NCBI GenBank assembly: GCA_002331485.1
Contig: DCYS01000010.1
Location: 124,001-188,000, forward strand
Length of the DNA stretch: 64,000 nt
Direction of reading: 5' to 3'
Source: Flavobacteriales bacterium UBA2104
GTDB taxonomy: Bacteria; Bacteroidota; Bacteroidia; Flavobacteriales_D; Crocinitomicaceae
How positions within the stretch are numbered: position 1 is the stretch's first letter; each line of letters begins with the position of its first letter. Positions 17,542 through 26,859 of this stretch are shown here, piece by piece. A program made the translations under genes and the position numbers. The notes beneath the pieces are model-generated. The model worked only from the letters and a program-made list of their open reading frames with translations, did not search any database and was not told the origin of the DNA.

Positions 17542-18292
17542 ACGTGTTGATCTCATCGATCACCTTTTTTGGATCTTCATGATGAGACATATGTCCAGCG
17601 TTTTCGATCAAAGCAAATTCGTTTCCAAAGTTCGAAGTTAGTTCAGTCATTTTTCCTGCATTGATCATGTGATCATGTTTACCTTGAATGACTTTACATC
17701 TTTCAACCAATATTCGCATAACTTGTTCTCGATTTGGTCGGTCTCGCATTGCCTTTAGTGAATAGATAATGTCAGTCCCATTCATTTTAAGTGCATCTTC
17801 GATCAAAGAATGAGTATCGTCCGTATTGTTTTCAGGCTTCATGTACAAATTCGGAATTGCTGTGCGTATAAAGAGTTCTTTGTTTTTCTCGACTACTTTT
17901 ATTACGCGGTTTCTTTCATCTTTTTTTTGATCAGAATCTCCCCATGGATGTGAATTTAATAGCAACAGTTTTTCACTGAAATTTTCTAGTTGCTTTATCA
18001 TTTCTAATGCAACATATCCCCCTAGAGAGTGGCCTACAATACTAAATTTGGTTACTCCTAATTCATTGATAACTTCTCGAACTGCAAGAGCCATGTTTGA
18101 TATAGATGGTTTGCCATGGAGCCCAGTTGATTCTCCATGCCCTGGTAATTCCACTAAAATGGGTTGGATCTTTTTTCTCAGATATGGCACAATTCCAGAC
18201 CACATGGCATTACTTTCCAAAAAACCATGTATAAAAAGAACAGGATAGCCATCTCCGACTATCCTGTAGTTCAATGAATCTGAATGCTTCAT
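17534..18292 (-). CDS. alpha/beta-hydrolase fold protein
   Basis: The 252-residue enzyme shows the alpha/beta-hydrolase order: oxyanion segment HGFLESNAMW at 22-31, PGHGES at 50-55, nucleophile elbow GHSLGGY with Ser89, an acid near QGKHDHM, and the catalytic His in NAGHMSHHE near the C-terminus. It is cytoplasmic, and the substrate is unknown (ester, lactone or similar). Its ATG directly follows the stop of the aminopeptidase P gene with no spacer, so the two genes are transcribed together. Confidence 0.88.
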   Translation of the reverse strand: MKHSDSLNYRIVGDGYPVLFIHGFLESNAMWSGIVPYLRKKIQPILVELPGHGESTGLHGKPSISNMALAVREVINELGVTKFSIVGHSLGGYVALEMIKQLENFSEKLLLLNSHPWGDSDQKKDERNRVIKVVEKNKELFIRTAIPNLYMKPENNTDDTHSLIEDALKMNGTDIIYSLKAMRDRPNREQVMRILVERCKVIQGKHDHMINAGKMTELTSNFGNEFALIENAGHMSHHEDPKKVIDEINTFI

Positions 18293-19585
18293 TTATTTGT
18301 TCATTATATCTTCTATTTCCTCGATCTCTATTGGAATACCAGACATCATGTTAAATGGTTCTGCACCATCTCTTACGATCAAATCATCCTCAAGTCGAAT
18401 TCCAAGATTTTCGTTAGGAATATATATTCCTGGCTCACATGTAAATACCATTCCCGCAGAAATTGGCTTATGGTATAATCCGTAGTCGTGTGTATCCAAA
18501 CCAATGTGGTGAGAAGTACCATGCATGAAGTATTTCTTGTATGCAGGCCAATCTGGATTCTGGTTTTTAATATCCGTTTTATCCAACAACTTCAATTTTA
18601 CAAGTTGCTCCTCCATTAGTTTACCAACTTCCTTGTGATATTCTGGAATAAGAGTTCCAGGTACTAAGAGTTTCTCAGCCTCCTTTTTTACATGTAAAAC
18701 CGCGTTATAAACTTCTTTCTGACGGTCAGTATATCTTCCATTTACCGGGAACGCTCTAGTTTGATCTGCACAGTAATTGGCATACTCTGCACCAAAATCC
18801 ATGAGAATTACATCTCCATCCTTACACTGGTCCTTGTTTTCAATGTAATGTAATACACATGCGTTACCTCCTGTTGCAATGATAGGAGTGTAGGCGAATC
18901 CTTTGGATCTGTTCTTTGTGAACTCATGTATGATCTCTGCTTCGATCTCATGTTCCCAGACTCCTGGTTTTATGAAATTCAATGTTCGCTTTACAGCACC
19001 TTCAGTGATATTACAGGCCTTTTGCATCAAATCGATCTCAATGTCTTCTTTTACACTTCTGATCTCATGCAAAATAGGGGCGCTTTTATGAACTTGATGA
19101 GCAGGATATTCTTTTTTACACCATTTGATAAAACGATCTTCTCGAAGTTCAACTTCAGTTTTACCTCTTAGGTGCTCATTTGTGTTGAAATAAATCCCTT
19201 CAGCCTCAGCCATCATTTGTTTGAAAACAGTTTCAAACTCCTTGAGCCAAAAAACAGTTTTGATCCCAGTATTCTCAAAAGCAGCCTCTTTCGTTAATTT
19301 TTCTCCTTCCCAAACAGCAATGTGCTCATTTGTTTCTCGGAGAAATAACACTTCTCTAAACTTTTCACTTGATGCATCAGGAAATAACACGAGAATACTT
19401 TCTTCTTGATCAACTCCTGATAAATAAAAAATATCTCTGTGTTGATGAAAAGGGATAGTACTGTCTGCACTGATCGGATAAATATCGTTTGAATTGAAAA
19501 CCGCTAACGTTCCGGCCTTCATTTTCTGCATAAATTTGGTTCTGTTTCTTTCAAATAGTCGCTTGTCTATACGTTCGTACCTCAT
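18293..19585 (-). CDS. aminopeptidase P family protein (Xaa-Pro aminopeptidase)
   Basis: The 430-residue protein has an N-terminal creatinase-like domain (about 1-165) and a pita-bread M24 metallopeptidase domain. Metal ligands are seen in MDFGAEYANYCADQTRAF, in the HGTSHHIGLDTHD segment, and in CEPGIYIP and RLEDD. Aminopeptidase P removes an N-terminal residue preceding proline, usually with two Mn ions, in the cytoplasm. The length matches PepP (about 440). Its stop abuts the alpha/beta hydrolase start. Confidence 0.92.
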   Translation of the reverse strand: MRYERIDKRLFERNRTKFMQKMKAGTLAVFNSNDIYPISADSTIPFHQHRDIFYLSGVDQEESILVLFPDASSEKFREVLFLRETNEHIAVWEGEKLTKEAAFENTGIKTVFWLKEFETVFKQMMAEAEGIYFNTNEHLRGKTEVELREDRFIKWCKKEYPAHQVHKSAPILHEIRSVKEDIEIDLMQKACNITEGAVKRTLNFIKPGVWEHEIEAEIIHEFTKNRSKGFAYTPIIATGGNACVLHYIENKDQCKDGDVILMDFGAEYANYCADQTRAFPVNGRYTDRQKEVYNAVLHVKKEAEKLLVPGTLIPEYHKEVGKLMEEQLVKLKLLDKTDIKNQNPDWPAYKKYFMHGTSHHIGLDTHDYGLYHKPISAGMVFTCEPGIYIPNENLGIRLEDDLIVRDGAEPFNMMSGIPIEIEEIEDIMNK

Positions 19586-19677
19586 AGGAGTAATTGTTTT
19601 ATAAATGCGTAATTAATTGATTCGCCAAGGTACAAAAAACAAAATTTTCTTTTGGATTTAATGCTAATAATATTAGT

Positions 19678-19694
19678 ACGTAAATAGTTTACGT
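19678..19694. promoter_or_regulatory. perfect 7-7 inverted repeat, operator-like
   Basis: The sequence ACGTAAATAGTTTACGT has two perfect 7-base arms around a TAG centre. It lies between divergent genes, 11 bases upstream of a perfect -7 element (19705-19712). This is the position expected of a dimeric repressor or activator site. Confidence 0.5.
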
Positions 19695-19704
19695 TCTGAT
19701 ACAA

Positions 19705-19712
19705 TATGTTTG
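19705..19712 (+). promoter_or_regulatory. promoter -7 element for the 105-residue gene
   Basis: TATGTTTG matches TAnnTTTG exactly; the ATG start follows 27 bases downstream. The inverted repeat at 19678-19694 occupies the -20 to -40 zone relative to it. Confidence 0.5.
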
Positions 19713-19739
19713 TACCGTAACATTAAAAAAACGGCAATT

Positions 19740-20057
19740 ATGAAAACAATATTTGATCAATTAACAATCAAGCACATTCAGATCGAGGAACAAACACAAC
19801 GCGCTTCACTAGAAGTAAAATTTTTTCAAAATGGAGAATACGTTGAGACGACGTTAGTTCTTGATGGGACAGATCTTAATTTATTATTTGCTAAACTGAA
19901 CGCAAAAGGTATTGAAGTTTCCTTGAGTGAAGATTTCAACTGCTACCCAACTGAAGAAGGGATGATCTATACACTGGATTTGCGATCTCACGGTACGGAT
20001 GTTATTGCGTTAGATCATTTTACTCCTATTCACGATGTAAGAGAAGTTAGAGCTTAA
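19740..20057 (+). CDS. hypothetical small protein
   Basis: I chose the ATG at 19740 (MKTIFDQLTIKH); an in-frame TTG at 19710 lies inside the predicted -7 element and is unlikely to start translation. The 105-residue product has no signal peptide or membrane segment and looks like a mixed alpha/beta domain. No family recognised. It sits alone behind an operator-like palindrome and ends one base before the end of the convergent flippase gene. Probably a regulated cytoplasmic protein. Confidence 0.6.
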   Translation: MKTIFDQLTIKHIQIEEQTQRASLEVKFFQNGEYVETTLVLDGTDLNLLFAKLNAKGIEVSLSEDFNCYPTEEGMIYTLDLRSHGTDVIALDHFTPIHDVREVRA

Positions 20058-20058
20058 G

Positions 20059-21498
20059 CTAAGTCCGTTCTCGGAGAATTTGTAGAATAGATCTCAAATG
20101 AATAATACGCAGACCAAAAAGTAAAAGTATTCCCAATGATATTAATAACAATAACCCTAATAGATCAGGGAAGTAAGTGATCCCAAACAGTCCTCCAGCA
20201 ATAAGAATTGCGCTGAAAGTCAAGATTCTGATCACATGATTGAAATGTACTGAGAGTTTGAATACTTTTAATGCGATCATCATCTGGGCTAATGCAGTTA
20301 ATCCTTGAGTGATTAATGTAGCAATTGCAGCTCCTTCAGATTTGTATAAAGGAATCAAAATAAAATTCAATGTCAGGTTGATCACTATTCCAAATAGCGC
20401 CATTTGATTAAGCAGACGCATGTTACCATTTGCAGTTAATAATGTTCCGAAAATATGGGCTGTAGCCATTGGAATAAAGCTCAAAATGATCCAGGAAAAA
20501 GCATTACTCGAAGAAGCTACATTGTTCTTGTAGATCAATTCCATAATGGGAGTAGAGAACAGGCTGCAGCTTATTGCTATTAGAATTGCACTTCCGATCA
20601 ACAATAACCCAGAGGAGTGTAAAACTGGTTTTATATCTTCTTTCTTCTTGATCATTCTAGCGAAGATCGGAAGTAATAATCCCGCTACTAAAAATGCAAA
20701 CATGTTGACTACATCAAGTAAACGAAAGCCCTGAGCATAAATTCCGGACTGTGTTCTCCCATCTGGTAACATCCGCTCGAGCATAACAGCATCCATTCGA
20801 GTGTAGAGCATCATAAGTAAAATCAAAAGAGCATAAGGTGTACTTTGCTTCAGTAGTGCTCTGCTGAACAACCCTTTCACACGAAGTTTGAACCAGCCGA
20901 TCTTTACAAATGATATGATCATGGCACTTAACGCAGTAAATCCATAAGTTGCCGTTTGTGCATAAACGAACCATTCGATCTGAAACGGAGACTCAACGGT
21001 GGAACTGTATAAAAGAAATCCACATACTACGATCAGGAGAAATCTGTCTAAAACCGAGAATATTGCATCAATTTTAAACCAATGTAATCCCGAAAAATTA
21101 CTTCGGAAGTATAACACGAGGCCTGCTAAAACTTGATTAACAGCAAGCATACCAAGCATTTTCATTTCCAGATCTTTATAACCTAGTATCAAGGCAGAAC
21201 CCAGTGTGAGAAATAAATAGATCAGTGCCAATAACATTCTCAATCCCAAGATCCTACCGATATATTTAGAAACGGTGTTGGGATGTTGAGCGATGTTCTT
21301 TGTATTGTAATTCGTAATCCCAATATCCAACATGATGTTGAATAGAAAGGAAAAGTTTAACAATGAAAAGTACACACCATACGCTTCAGATCCGACGGTG
21401 TTCTGAACTTGAGCATCAATTGCAAAAATATAGAATGGTTTGATCAGCACATTTAAGAGCACGATCAAAATCAGACTACCAAAAAACTTTTTTTGCAT
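20059..21498 (-). CDS. polysaccharide/lipid flippase (MOP superfamily, Wzx-like)
   Basis: The 479-residue protein has about 12-14 hydrophobic helices and an N-terminus typical of polysaccharide biosynthesis flippases (FFGSLILIVLLNVLIKPF, then VGSEAYGVYFSLLNF). Family members move undecaprenol-linked oligosaccharides across the inner membrane. No glycosyltransferase genes lie next to it, so its substrate is open. An AAGGAG ribosome-binding site (plus-strand CTCCTT at 21506-21511) supports the ATG at 21498. Confidence 0.85.
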   Translation of the reverse strand: MQKKFFGSLILIVLLNVLIKPFYIFAIDAQVQNTVGSEAYGVYFSLLNFSFLFNIMLDIGITNYNTKNIAQHPNTVSKYIGRILGLRMLLALIYLFLTLGSALILGYKDLEMKMLGMLAVNQVLAGLVLYFRSNFSGLHWFKIDAIFSVLDRFLLIVVCGFLLYSSTVESPFQIEWFVYAQTATYGFTALSAMIISFVKIGWFKLRVKGLFSRALLKQSTPYALLILLMMLYTRMDAVMLERMLPDGRTQSGIYAQGFRLLDVVNMFAFLVAGLLLPIFARMIKKKEDIKPVLHSSGLLLIGSAILIAISCSLFSTPIMELIYKNNVASSSNAFSWIILSFIPMATAHIFGTLLTANGNMRLLNQMALFGIVINLTLNFILIPLYKSEGAAIATLITQGLTALAQMMIALKVFKLSVHFNHVIRILTFSAILIAGGLFGITYFPDLLGLLLLISLGILLLFGLRIIHLRSILQILRERT

Positions 21499-21520
21499 AT
21501 TTAAACTCCTTGAATCTCAA

Positions 21521-21528
21521 CAAATATA
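21521..21528 (-). promoter_or_regulatory. promoter -7 element for the flippase gene
   Basis: On the minus strand TATATTTG matches TAnnTTTG. The ATG lies 22 bases downstream, with AAGGAG between them. A T-rich -33 region is present but weak. Confidence 0.5.
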
Positions 21529-21608
21529 ACAAAAGCAAGTGCATTAAAAGTAGATTGATTTTTCATTGATTCGATAAGAACTTTTCGGAAGAGCTTGTTG
21601 TTTTTTAG

Positions 21609-21616
21609 TAAATTTG
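21609..21616 (+). promoter_or_regulatory. promoter -7 element abutting the aldehyde dehydrogenase start
   Basis: TAAATTTG is a full match to TAnnTTTG and ends only five bases before the ATG at 21622, so transcription would begin at or next to the start codon. Confidence 0.4.
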
Positions 21617-21621
21617 GATTC

Positions 21622-22998
21622 ATGGCAGCAGATTATTCAACCTTAGTAAAAGATCAGAAAGAATACTTCAATTCAGGAAGTACACGTTCAACAAAATTCA
21701 GGAAGAAGAACCTCAAGAAACTTAAAGGGATATTGAAGCAGAATGAAAAACGAATGGAATCTGCTATTTATTCGGATTTCAAAAAGTCTTCGTTTGATAC
21801 TTTTACAAATGAACTTGCTTTAGTTTACTTAGATATAGATGAAGCAATTTCTAAATTGGATAGCTGGTCAGACCGAAAAAGAGTAAGCACCAACTTACTT
21901 AACTTTCCAGGTAGAAGCTACATTTATCCGGAACCTCTAGGCTCAAGTTTGATCATCGGTGCCTGGAACTATCCATTTCAACTTTCATTTGCCCCAGTAG
22001 TTGCTGCAATTGCGGCGGGAAATACAGTCGTTCTAAAACCCAGTGAAGTTCCATCAGCTACTAGCACATTGATGAAGGAAATGGTGAACGAAAACTTTGA
22101 ATCACATTATTTTCATGTTGTAGAAGGTGGAGTAGAGGAAACAACTCAACTGCTATCATGTAAATGGAACAAGATCTTTTTTACGGGAAGTGTACCGGTT
22201 GGAAAAATTGTTTACCAGGCTGCAGCGAAAAACCTGATTCCAGTAACGCTCGAATTGGGAGGTAAAAGTCCTGCGTTTATCACAAAAGGAGCAAATCTAG
22301 ACGTTGCCGCAAGACGAATTGTTTGGGGGAAATTCTTGAATGCAGGTCAGACATGTATTGCTCCGGATTATCTTATGATCGATGCGGAAGTAAAGGATAA
22401 ATTCTTGAAAATTTTGATCGATCGAATAAAAGAGATGGACTTTTCTTTTGAGAACGAAAACTATGTTCAGATCATCAACGAGAAGAATATGGATCGTTTG
22501 GAGAAATTGATCGATGAAGACAAAGTAGTTTATGGAGGGAAAATGAATAGAGAAAATCGTTATTTCCAACCTACGGTAATGGATAATGTCTCTTTTGATG
22601 ATAAGGTTATGCAAGATGAGATCTTCGGACCAATTTTACCTGTATTAACTTTTGAAAGTTTGGATGTTGCCATCAATCAGGTTCGAGCATTACCCAGACC
22701 GTTATCATGTTACGTTTTTACAAAAAAGAGATCCATTAAAGAAAAAGTAATCAAAGAACTGTCTTTTGGAGGTGGAGCAATCAACGATACGATCATGCAT
22801 ATTTCCAATAGTAATTTACCATTCGGTGGAGTAGGGAGCAGCGGAATTGGAAGCTACCACGGAAAAGCAGGATTTGGTGCATTTACACACTACAAAAGCG
22901 TTCTTGATAAGCCAACTTGGTTTGATCCTAATGTGAAATATCCTCCATACACGAAGTTGAAAAAGAAACTGGTAAGGTGGTTATTGGGATTTAAATAA
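21622..22998 (+). CDS. aldehyde dehydrogenase (NAD(P)-dependent, class 3-like)
   Basis: The ATG at 21622 (MAADYSTLV) is preferred; an upstream in-frame TTG would add nine hydrophobic residues overlapping the promoter element. The 458-residue enzyme shows GAWNYPFQ, the NAD-binding FTGSVPVGK, the general base in ELGGKSP and the catalytic Cys in NAGQTCIAPDY. Its length and sequence fit the class 3 group that oxidises medium- and long-chain aldehydes, with the basic C-terminal helix that is often membrane-associated in that group. It ends 7 bases from the end of the convergent adhesin gene. Confidence 0.9.
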   Translation: MAADYSTLVKDQKEYFNSGSTRSTKFRKKNLKKLKGILKQNEKRMESAIYSDFKKSSFDTFTNELALVYLDIDEAISKLDSWSDRKRVSTNLLNFPGRSYIYPEPLGSSLIIGAWNYPFQLSFAPVVAAIAAGNTVVLKPSEVPSATSTLMKEMVNENFESHYFHVVEGGVEETTQLLSCKWNKIFFTGSVPVGKIVYQAAAKNLIPVTLELGGKSPAFITKGANLDVAARRIVWGKFLNAGQTCIAPDYLMIDAEVKDKFLKILIDRIKEMDFSFENENYVQIINEKNMDRLEKLIDEDKVVYGGKMNRENRYFQPTVMDNVSFDDKVMQDEIFGPILPVLTFESLDVAINQVRALPRPLSCYVFTKKRSIKEKVIKELSFGGGAINDTIMHISNSNLPFGGVGSSGIGSYHGKAGFGAFTHYKSVLDKPTWFDPNVKYPPYTKLKKKLVRWLLGFK

Positions 22999-23005
22999 TA
23001 AAGTT

Positions 23006-24958
23006 TTACTCATTAACCGTTACGTGACCTTGAAATTCATACTCCTTTCCTGCAACAGATTTAATGGTTACTGTGTAAAAATAAGTACCTTCTGTAACTA
23101 GCTCATATTCAGTAGCCCTACCATCCCAAAGTGGAATTGTTTGTTGCAAACCATTGCTTTTCTTAAGAGTATAATTAATCTCATTTCCCCACCGATTGAA
23201 GAAGTGAGCTTCTATTTGCTTAGCTCTTCGAACATCAATGGTGAAAACATCATTTACTCCATCATCATTTGGAGTGATAATGTTCGGTAAACGAGCATAG
23301 ATGGTATCATTGACAATGATCGTGAAAGAGGCACTATCAACACATTCTGGTCGATTGTTGTATACATATAAGGTAACCTGATAATTTCCAGTGGAATCAA
23401 AGTAGGTAGAAGTATTTACAGAATTATCCCAAAATGAATCGTCAATAAACCACTCATAGTCCGTAGCGTTTTGGGAAGTATTGATTAAATCAACTGAGAG
23501 CGGCTCAAAACCACTTTCAGGGCTGGCATTAAATCCAGCTTCTACGTTAATTTCAATAGGAACTGTAATTGTTGTATCTACTGAGCAACCATTATTGTCC
23601 TCAATTTCAAGATTATAAGTATCTCCAACAAGATTACTAAATGTACCACTTGATTGAGATGTAGCTCCTAAGATATTCGTAAAAGGAGCGTTCCCACTTT
23701 TCCAAACCTTGACCTCTCCATTTTCATCTCCGCATGTTTCGGGCGTTATTCTGATAGAATCAATGATTGGATTTTCATGGAGTTTTACTAAAACCTGTTC
23801 CGTTCTGTAACATCCAGGTGAATTTTCAATTCTGACTACATAGAGCTGAGAACTATCAGGTGAAACTTTAGGATTTGATATTGTTGGATTATTCATTCCC
23901 GAATTATTCAACCATTCATAATTAGTGCCTCCACTGGCAAAAAGCTGCAAAGAATCTCCTATACAAACAGAAGTATCTGAAATAATTTGGGTTGAAAATG
24001 TATCACATGGTGTTGAATAAGCTAAAGGAAAAACCATATGTGTATTAGGGTTACCCGGACTAGGAAAGGGCTTCGTATGTTTCAGTCTTACATCAAATGG
24101 GTTTGTGCCCGAAATCAAATAATTAGAAATATCAGCTAATGCATCAGCACCGTTCATAATGCTATTCGGTGTATCGTCGTTTAATCCGTATAGGGTCTGA
24201 TTTTGATAATAAAAATGACCTCTACTACCAGAACAATCGGGACTCGTAAATTCGTTTACCACGGAATCTGGTTCTCCAATTACTCCAATTGAAGTTCCAT
24301 TTACAAAAACTTCATTACCATCATTCGTTGCAGGTGAATTTACATCATTATTACAAGCACGGTCTGTAAATACTGAAAAACCAACTTCACTAGAAAGATC
24401 TATAGTACTAAAGTTTTCAAAGACATAGTCATTTTGACCATATAAATCCTGATCGTTTACCCAAAGAGAAGTGGCAATTTTATCTAAACCTGGATTCTCA
24501 TATTCAATGTAAATTACTGGACACCACCACCCCCAGTTTGGGTCTGGACCAGTTGACTCAGGCAGGATTGATAAAGTATAGTTTAAAGTGGTGGGGTCAA
24601 TTATATTAGAAATATCAATAAAGTAATATTTTATTGGTAAAAATTGTACGAAACTGTGAGAGACTGTACCAATTAATTCGAAGTCTGAATGATTCACAGA
24701 TATCGAGTTTACTAAGGTCTTATATTTTGGTGGGTTTCCTGCTGTATATAAAAATAAGTAGGCTTTTCTTATAGTACTTCCTGGCTCAATATGCACTTCA
24801 ACCTGGCCTTGATCAACTCCTCCAATTCCACCTGAGAATCCTGCAGCTGTTACACCACCATGAAAAATATCTTGATGAAGAAGTTTTTGCGCATCAGCCT
24901 TAGAAGGTGAGCAGAGAAATAGGATTACGGTTAATATGGTTAGATAATAATTCTTCAT
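23006..24958 (-). CDS. T9SS type B (gliding-associated C-terminal) secreted protein with PKD domain
   Basis: The 650-residue protein has a signal peptide (about 1-23, ending ADAQ) and a beta-rich N-terminal region (about 25-330). Ig-like/PKD domains follow (the one around FNASPESGFEPLSVDLINTS carries the PKD pattern), then the gliding-motility-associated C-terminal domain (about 565-650) marked by PNIITPNDDGVNDVF and FNRWGNE. This C-terminus is the T9SS type B sorting signal, so the protein is exported across the outer membrane. The likely role is adhesion or surface coating. Its binding partner is unknown. Confidence 0.85.
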   Translation of the reverse strand: MKNYYLTILTVILFLCSPSKADAQKLLHQDIFHGGVTAAGFSGGIGGVDQGQVEVHIEPGSTIRKAYLFLYTAGNPPKYKTLVNSISVNHSDFELIGTVSHSFVQFLPIKYYFIDISNIIDPTTLNYTLSILPESTGPDPNWGWWCPVIYIEYENPGLDKIATSLWVNDQDLYGQNDYVFENFSTIDLSSEVGFSVFTDRACNNDVNSPATNDGNEVFVNGTSIGVIGEPDSVVNEFTSPDCSGSRGHFYYQNQTLYGLNDDTPNSIMNGADALADISNYLISGTNPFDVRLKHTKPFPSPGNPNTHMVFPLAYSTPCDTFSTQIISDTSVCIGDSLQLFASGGTNYEWLNNSGMNNPTISNPKVSPDSSQLYVVRIENSPGCYRTEQVLVKLHENPIIDSIRITPETCGDENGEVKVWKSGNAPFTNILGATSQSSGTFSNLVGDTYNLEIEDNNGCSVDTTITVPIEINVEAGFNASPESGFEPLSVDLINTSQNATDYEWFIDDSFWDNSVNTSTYFDSTGNYQVTLYVYNNRPECVDSASFTIIVNDTIYARLPNIITPNDDGVNDVFTIDVRRAKQIEAHFFNRWGNEINYTLKKSNGLQQTIPLWDGRATEYELVTEGTYFYTVTIKSVAGKEYEFQGHVTVNE

Positions 24959-25031
24959 TAAGGTCGAGCGTTCATATCTAAAACGAAATTTCCTTGCTAT
25001 TAGTTGGTATGAAACTTAAGGAAAAATTATT

Positions 25032-25079
25032 CCAGTAAATTACTGGTAAACAATACTTTTTAGAAATTAACTATAGTTA
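25032..25079. repeat. two short perfect inverted repeats
   Basis: CCAGTAAATTACTGG (25032-25046) has two perfect 7-base arms around one base, and TAACTATAGTTA (25068-25079) is a perfect 12-base palindrome. They lie between the thioesterase gene and the upstream end of the adhesin gene. They could be operators or weak termination structures; no U-run of useful length follows. Confidence 0.35.
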
Positions 25080-25087
25080 GAGCTAAT

Positions 25088-25495
25088 TTATTCCCAATCC
25101 CGATCAGAGATATGAACAGTTCCCTTGAAAATTGAGACTTTCTTTTCGTTTTGATTGTAGGTAGTTACCTCGTAAATCCCTACTGATCGCCCCCGATTAA
25201 GTTCGGTACATTCCGCGATCAATTCATCTCCGATATTCACTGGGCGAGTATGGGAAATTGAGGTTTCAATGCTAACACATTGTTTTCCGTAACTGTTTGC
25301 CGCAAAAGCAAGAGCAGAGTCAGATAAGCTGTAAGTTATACCTCCATGGGCAATTTTGAATCCATTGACCATTTCAGCTGTTACAGTCATCTTTAATTTA
25401 GAATAACCTTTTTCGATCGATAAGACTTCGATGCTCAACCATTTGGAGAATTCATCTCCACTCATCATTTTATCGACTATAGCTTGAGGATCCAT
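25088..25495 (-). CDS. PaaI-like hotdog-fold thioesterase
   Basis: The 135-residue protein matches the PaaI family, hotdog thioesterases that hydrolyse phenylacetyl-CoA-type and other acyl-CoA thioesters. The key segment NGFKIAHGGITYSLSDSAL (about 46-64) contains the His-Gly-Gly and Asp typical of the active site. No other phenylacetate genes are close, so it may have a housekeeping role in clearing stalled CoA thioesters. It follows the gene at 25497 by one base and is co-transcribed with it. Confidence 0.85.
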   Translation of the reverse strand: MDPQAIVDKMMSGDEFSKWLSIEVLSIEKGYSKLKMTVTAEMVNGFKIAHGGITYSLSDSALAFAANSYGKQCVSIETSISHTRPVNIGDELIAECTELNRGRSVGIYEVTTYNQNEKKVSIFKGTVHISDRDWE

Positions 25496-25496
25496 T

Positions 25497-25979
25497 TTAT
25501 TCCTGGATAGCTCGGTTTAGTAATGCGATCATTGCAATACCAACAATAAATAAGTATGTAGCCGTATCATCTTCGAGTTTCTCACCGTTTTCGTCTTCCA
25601 TATCGATTTCACTCAGTAAGAATGAAACCATATTCGGCTGATTACACAAACTTGAGATCAGGTCGTTGTCCTCAGTTTCCATATACTCATCAAGTGTCTG
25701 AACGTATTCTTCCTGAAAGTTCTCTATGTGATCATCTGTGATCTTTTCCAACTTAACACCTTGAATTACGAATGCCTCGGCAAAGATGTTGTAGTAATAC
25801 ATCAATAATTCGAGCAACTCATCATTCTTGTATTCGATCGCTGAGGAAAGAATATAACCGACAAAAGTTTCTTGCGCCAGAACATGTGCTTCTGATAACT
25901 TCTCAAGACTATCTTCGTCTAGTTTATCAATTTTTAATACCGCTTCTTCTATACTTTTTACTGTGATCTGTGTTGACAT
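25497..25979 (-). CDS. acidic helical protein, unknown
   Basis: The 160-residue product is acidic and largely helical, with a C-terminal hydrophobic stretch (about 140-157, LFIVGIAMIALLNRAI) that could anchor it. No family recognised and no catalytic motif seen. It lies 7 bases after nadC and one base before the thioesterase gene in the same direction, so it belongs to that small operon. Function cannot be inferred from the neighbours. Confidence 0.65.
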   Translation of the reverse strand: MSTQITVKSIEEAVLKIDKLDEDSLEKLSEAHVLAQETFVGYILSSAIEYKNDELLELLMYYYNIFAEAFVIQGVKLEKITDDHIENFQEEYVQTLDEYMETEDNDLISSLCNQPNMVSFLLSEIDMEDENGEKLEDDTATYLFIVGIAMIALLNRAIQE

Positions 25980-25986
25980 AATATTT

Positions 25987-26823
25987 TTATTTAAAAACGG
26001 CTTTCAAGCTTAAATCCATTGAATTTACCGAATGAGTTAACGCACCAGAGGAAATGAAGTTTACACCAGTTTCTGCGTAGCCACGAATATTATCAGGAGT
26101 TATTCCGCCTGATGCCTCTGTTTCAATTTGAGAAGGAATTCTAGGAAGAACTTTTTTGATCTGTTCCGGTGTGAAATTATCCAGCATGATGCGATCGACT
26201 TTACCTATTTCCAGAACTTGGTCAAGCTCTTGTTCATCTCGAACTTCTATCTCTATATTTATTTTGAGCTTTTTCTCTTCAATATACTGATTAGCTCTTT
26301 CTATTGCTTTTTGAATTCCTCCGGCATAATCAATATGATTATCCTTGATCATGATCATGTCGTAAAGCCCAAATCTATGATTATAACCACCTCCAATTGT
26401 GACAGCCCATTTTTCAAGTGCTCTGATACCAGGTGTTGTTTTTCTGGTATCAAGCAAATAAGCGTCAGTTCCACTGATCAGGTCGACAACACTTCTTGTT
26501 TGAGTCGCAATAGCACTCATACGCTGCATGAAATTTAGCACAAGGCGTTCTGTCGCTAAAATAGATCTTGAGGGTCCACTTAATTCAAAAACGATATCTC
26601 CGTGCTTTACTTTTGATCCGTCGAGGATGTGTTTTTCAATAGTTAGGTTGTTGTCGTATTTCTTGAAAATACGCTCTGCTAGTTCAACACCGGCAATTAC
26701 ACCTTCATCTTTTACAAGTAATTTCGCATGTCCTGTGGCACCTTCTGGGACACAAGATAGTGAAGTGTGATCACCTTCTCCGATATCCTCTTTTAAGGCT
26801 AATTCGATAATTTCATCAATCAT
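25987..26823 (-). CDS. nadC: nicotinate-nucleotide diphosphorylase (carboxylating)
   Basis: The 278-residue protein has the hallmarks of quinolinate phosphoribosyltransferase: RKTTPGIRALEKWAVTIGGG and GLYDMIMIKDNH for quinolinate and PRPP binding, and an EASGGITPDNIR segment near the end. It makes nicotinate mononucleotide from quinolinate and PRPP, the third step of de novo NAD synthesis. Length matches other NadC proteins (about 280-290). No nadA or nadB lies next to it. Confidence 0.95.
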   Translation of the reverse strand: MIDEIIELALKEDIGEGDHTSLSCVPEGATGHAKLLVKDEGVIAGVELAERIFKKYDNNLTIEKHILDGSKVKHGDIVFELSGPSRSILATERLVLNFMQRMSAIATQTRSVVDLISGTDAYLLDTRKTTPGIRALEKWAVTIGGGYNHRFGLYDMIMIKDNHIDYAGGIQKAIERANQYIEEKKLKINIEIEVRDEQELDQVLEIGKVDRIMLDNFTPEQIKKVLPRIPSQIETEASGGITPDNIRGYAETGVNFISSGALTHSVNSMDLSLKAVFK

Positions 26824-26859
26824 GCTGGCAAAGATAATCAGAATACATGGTTGTAGAAA

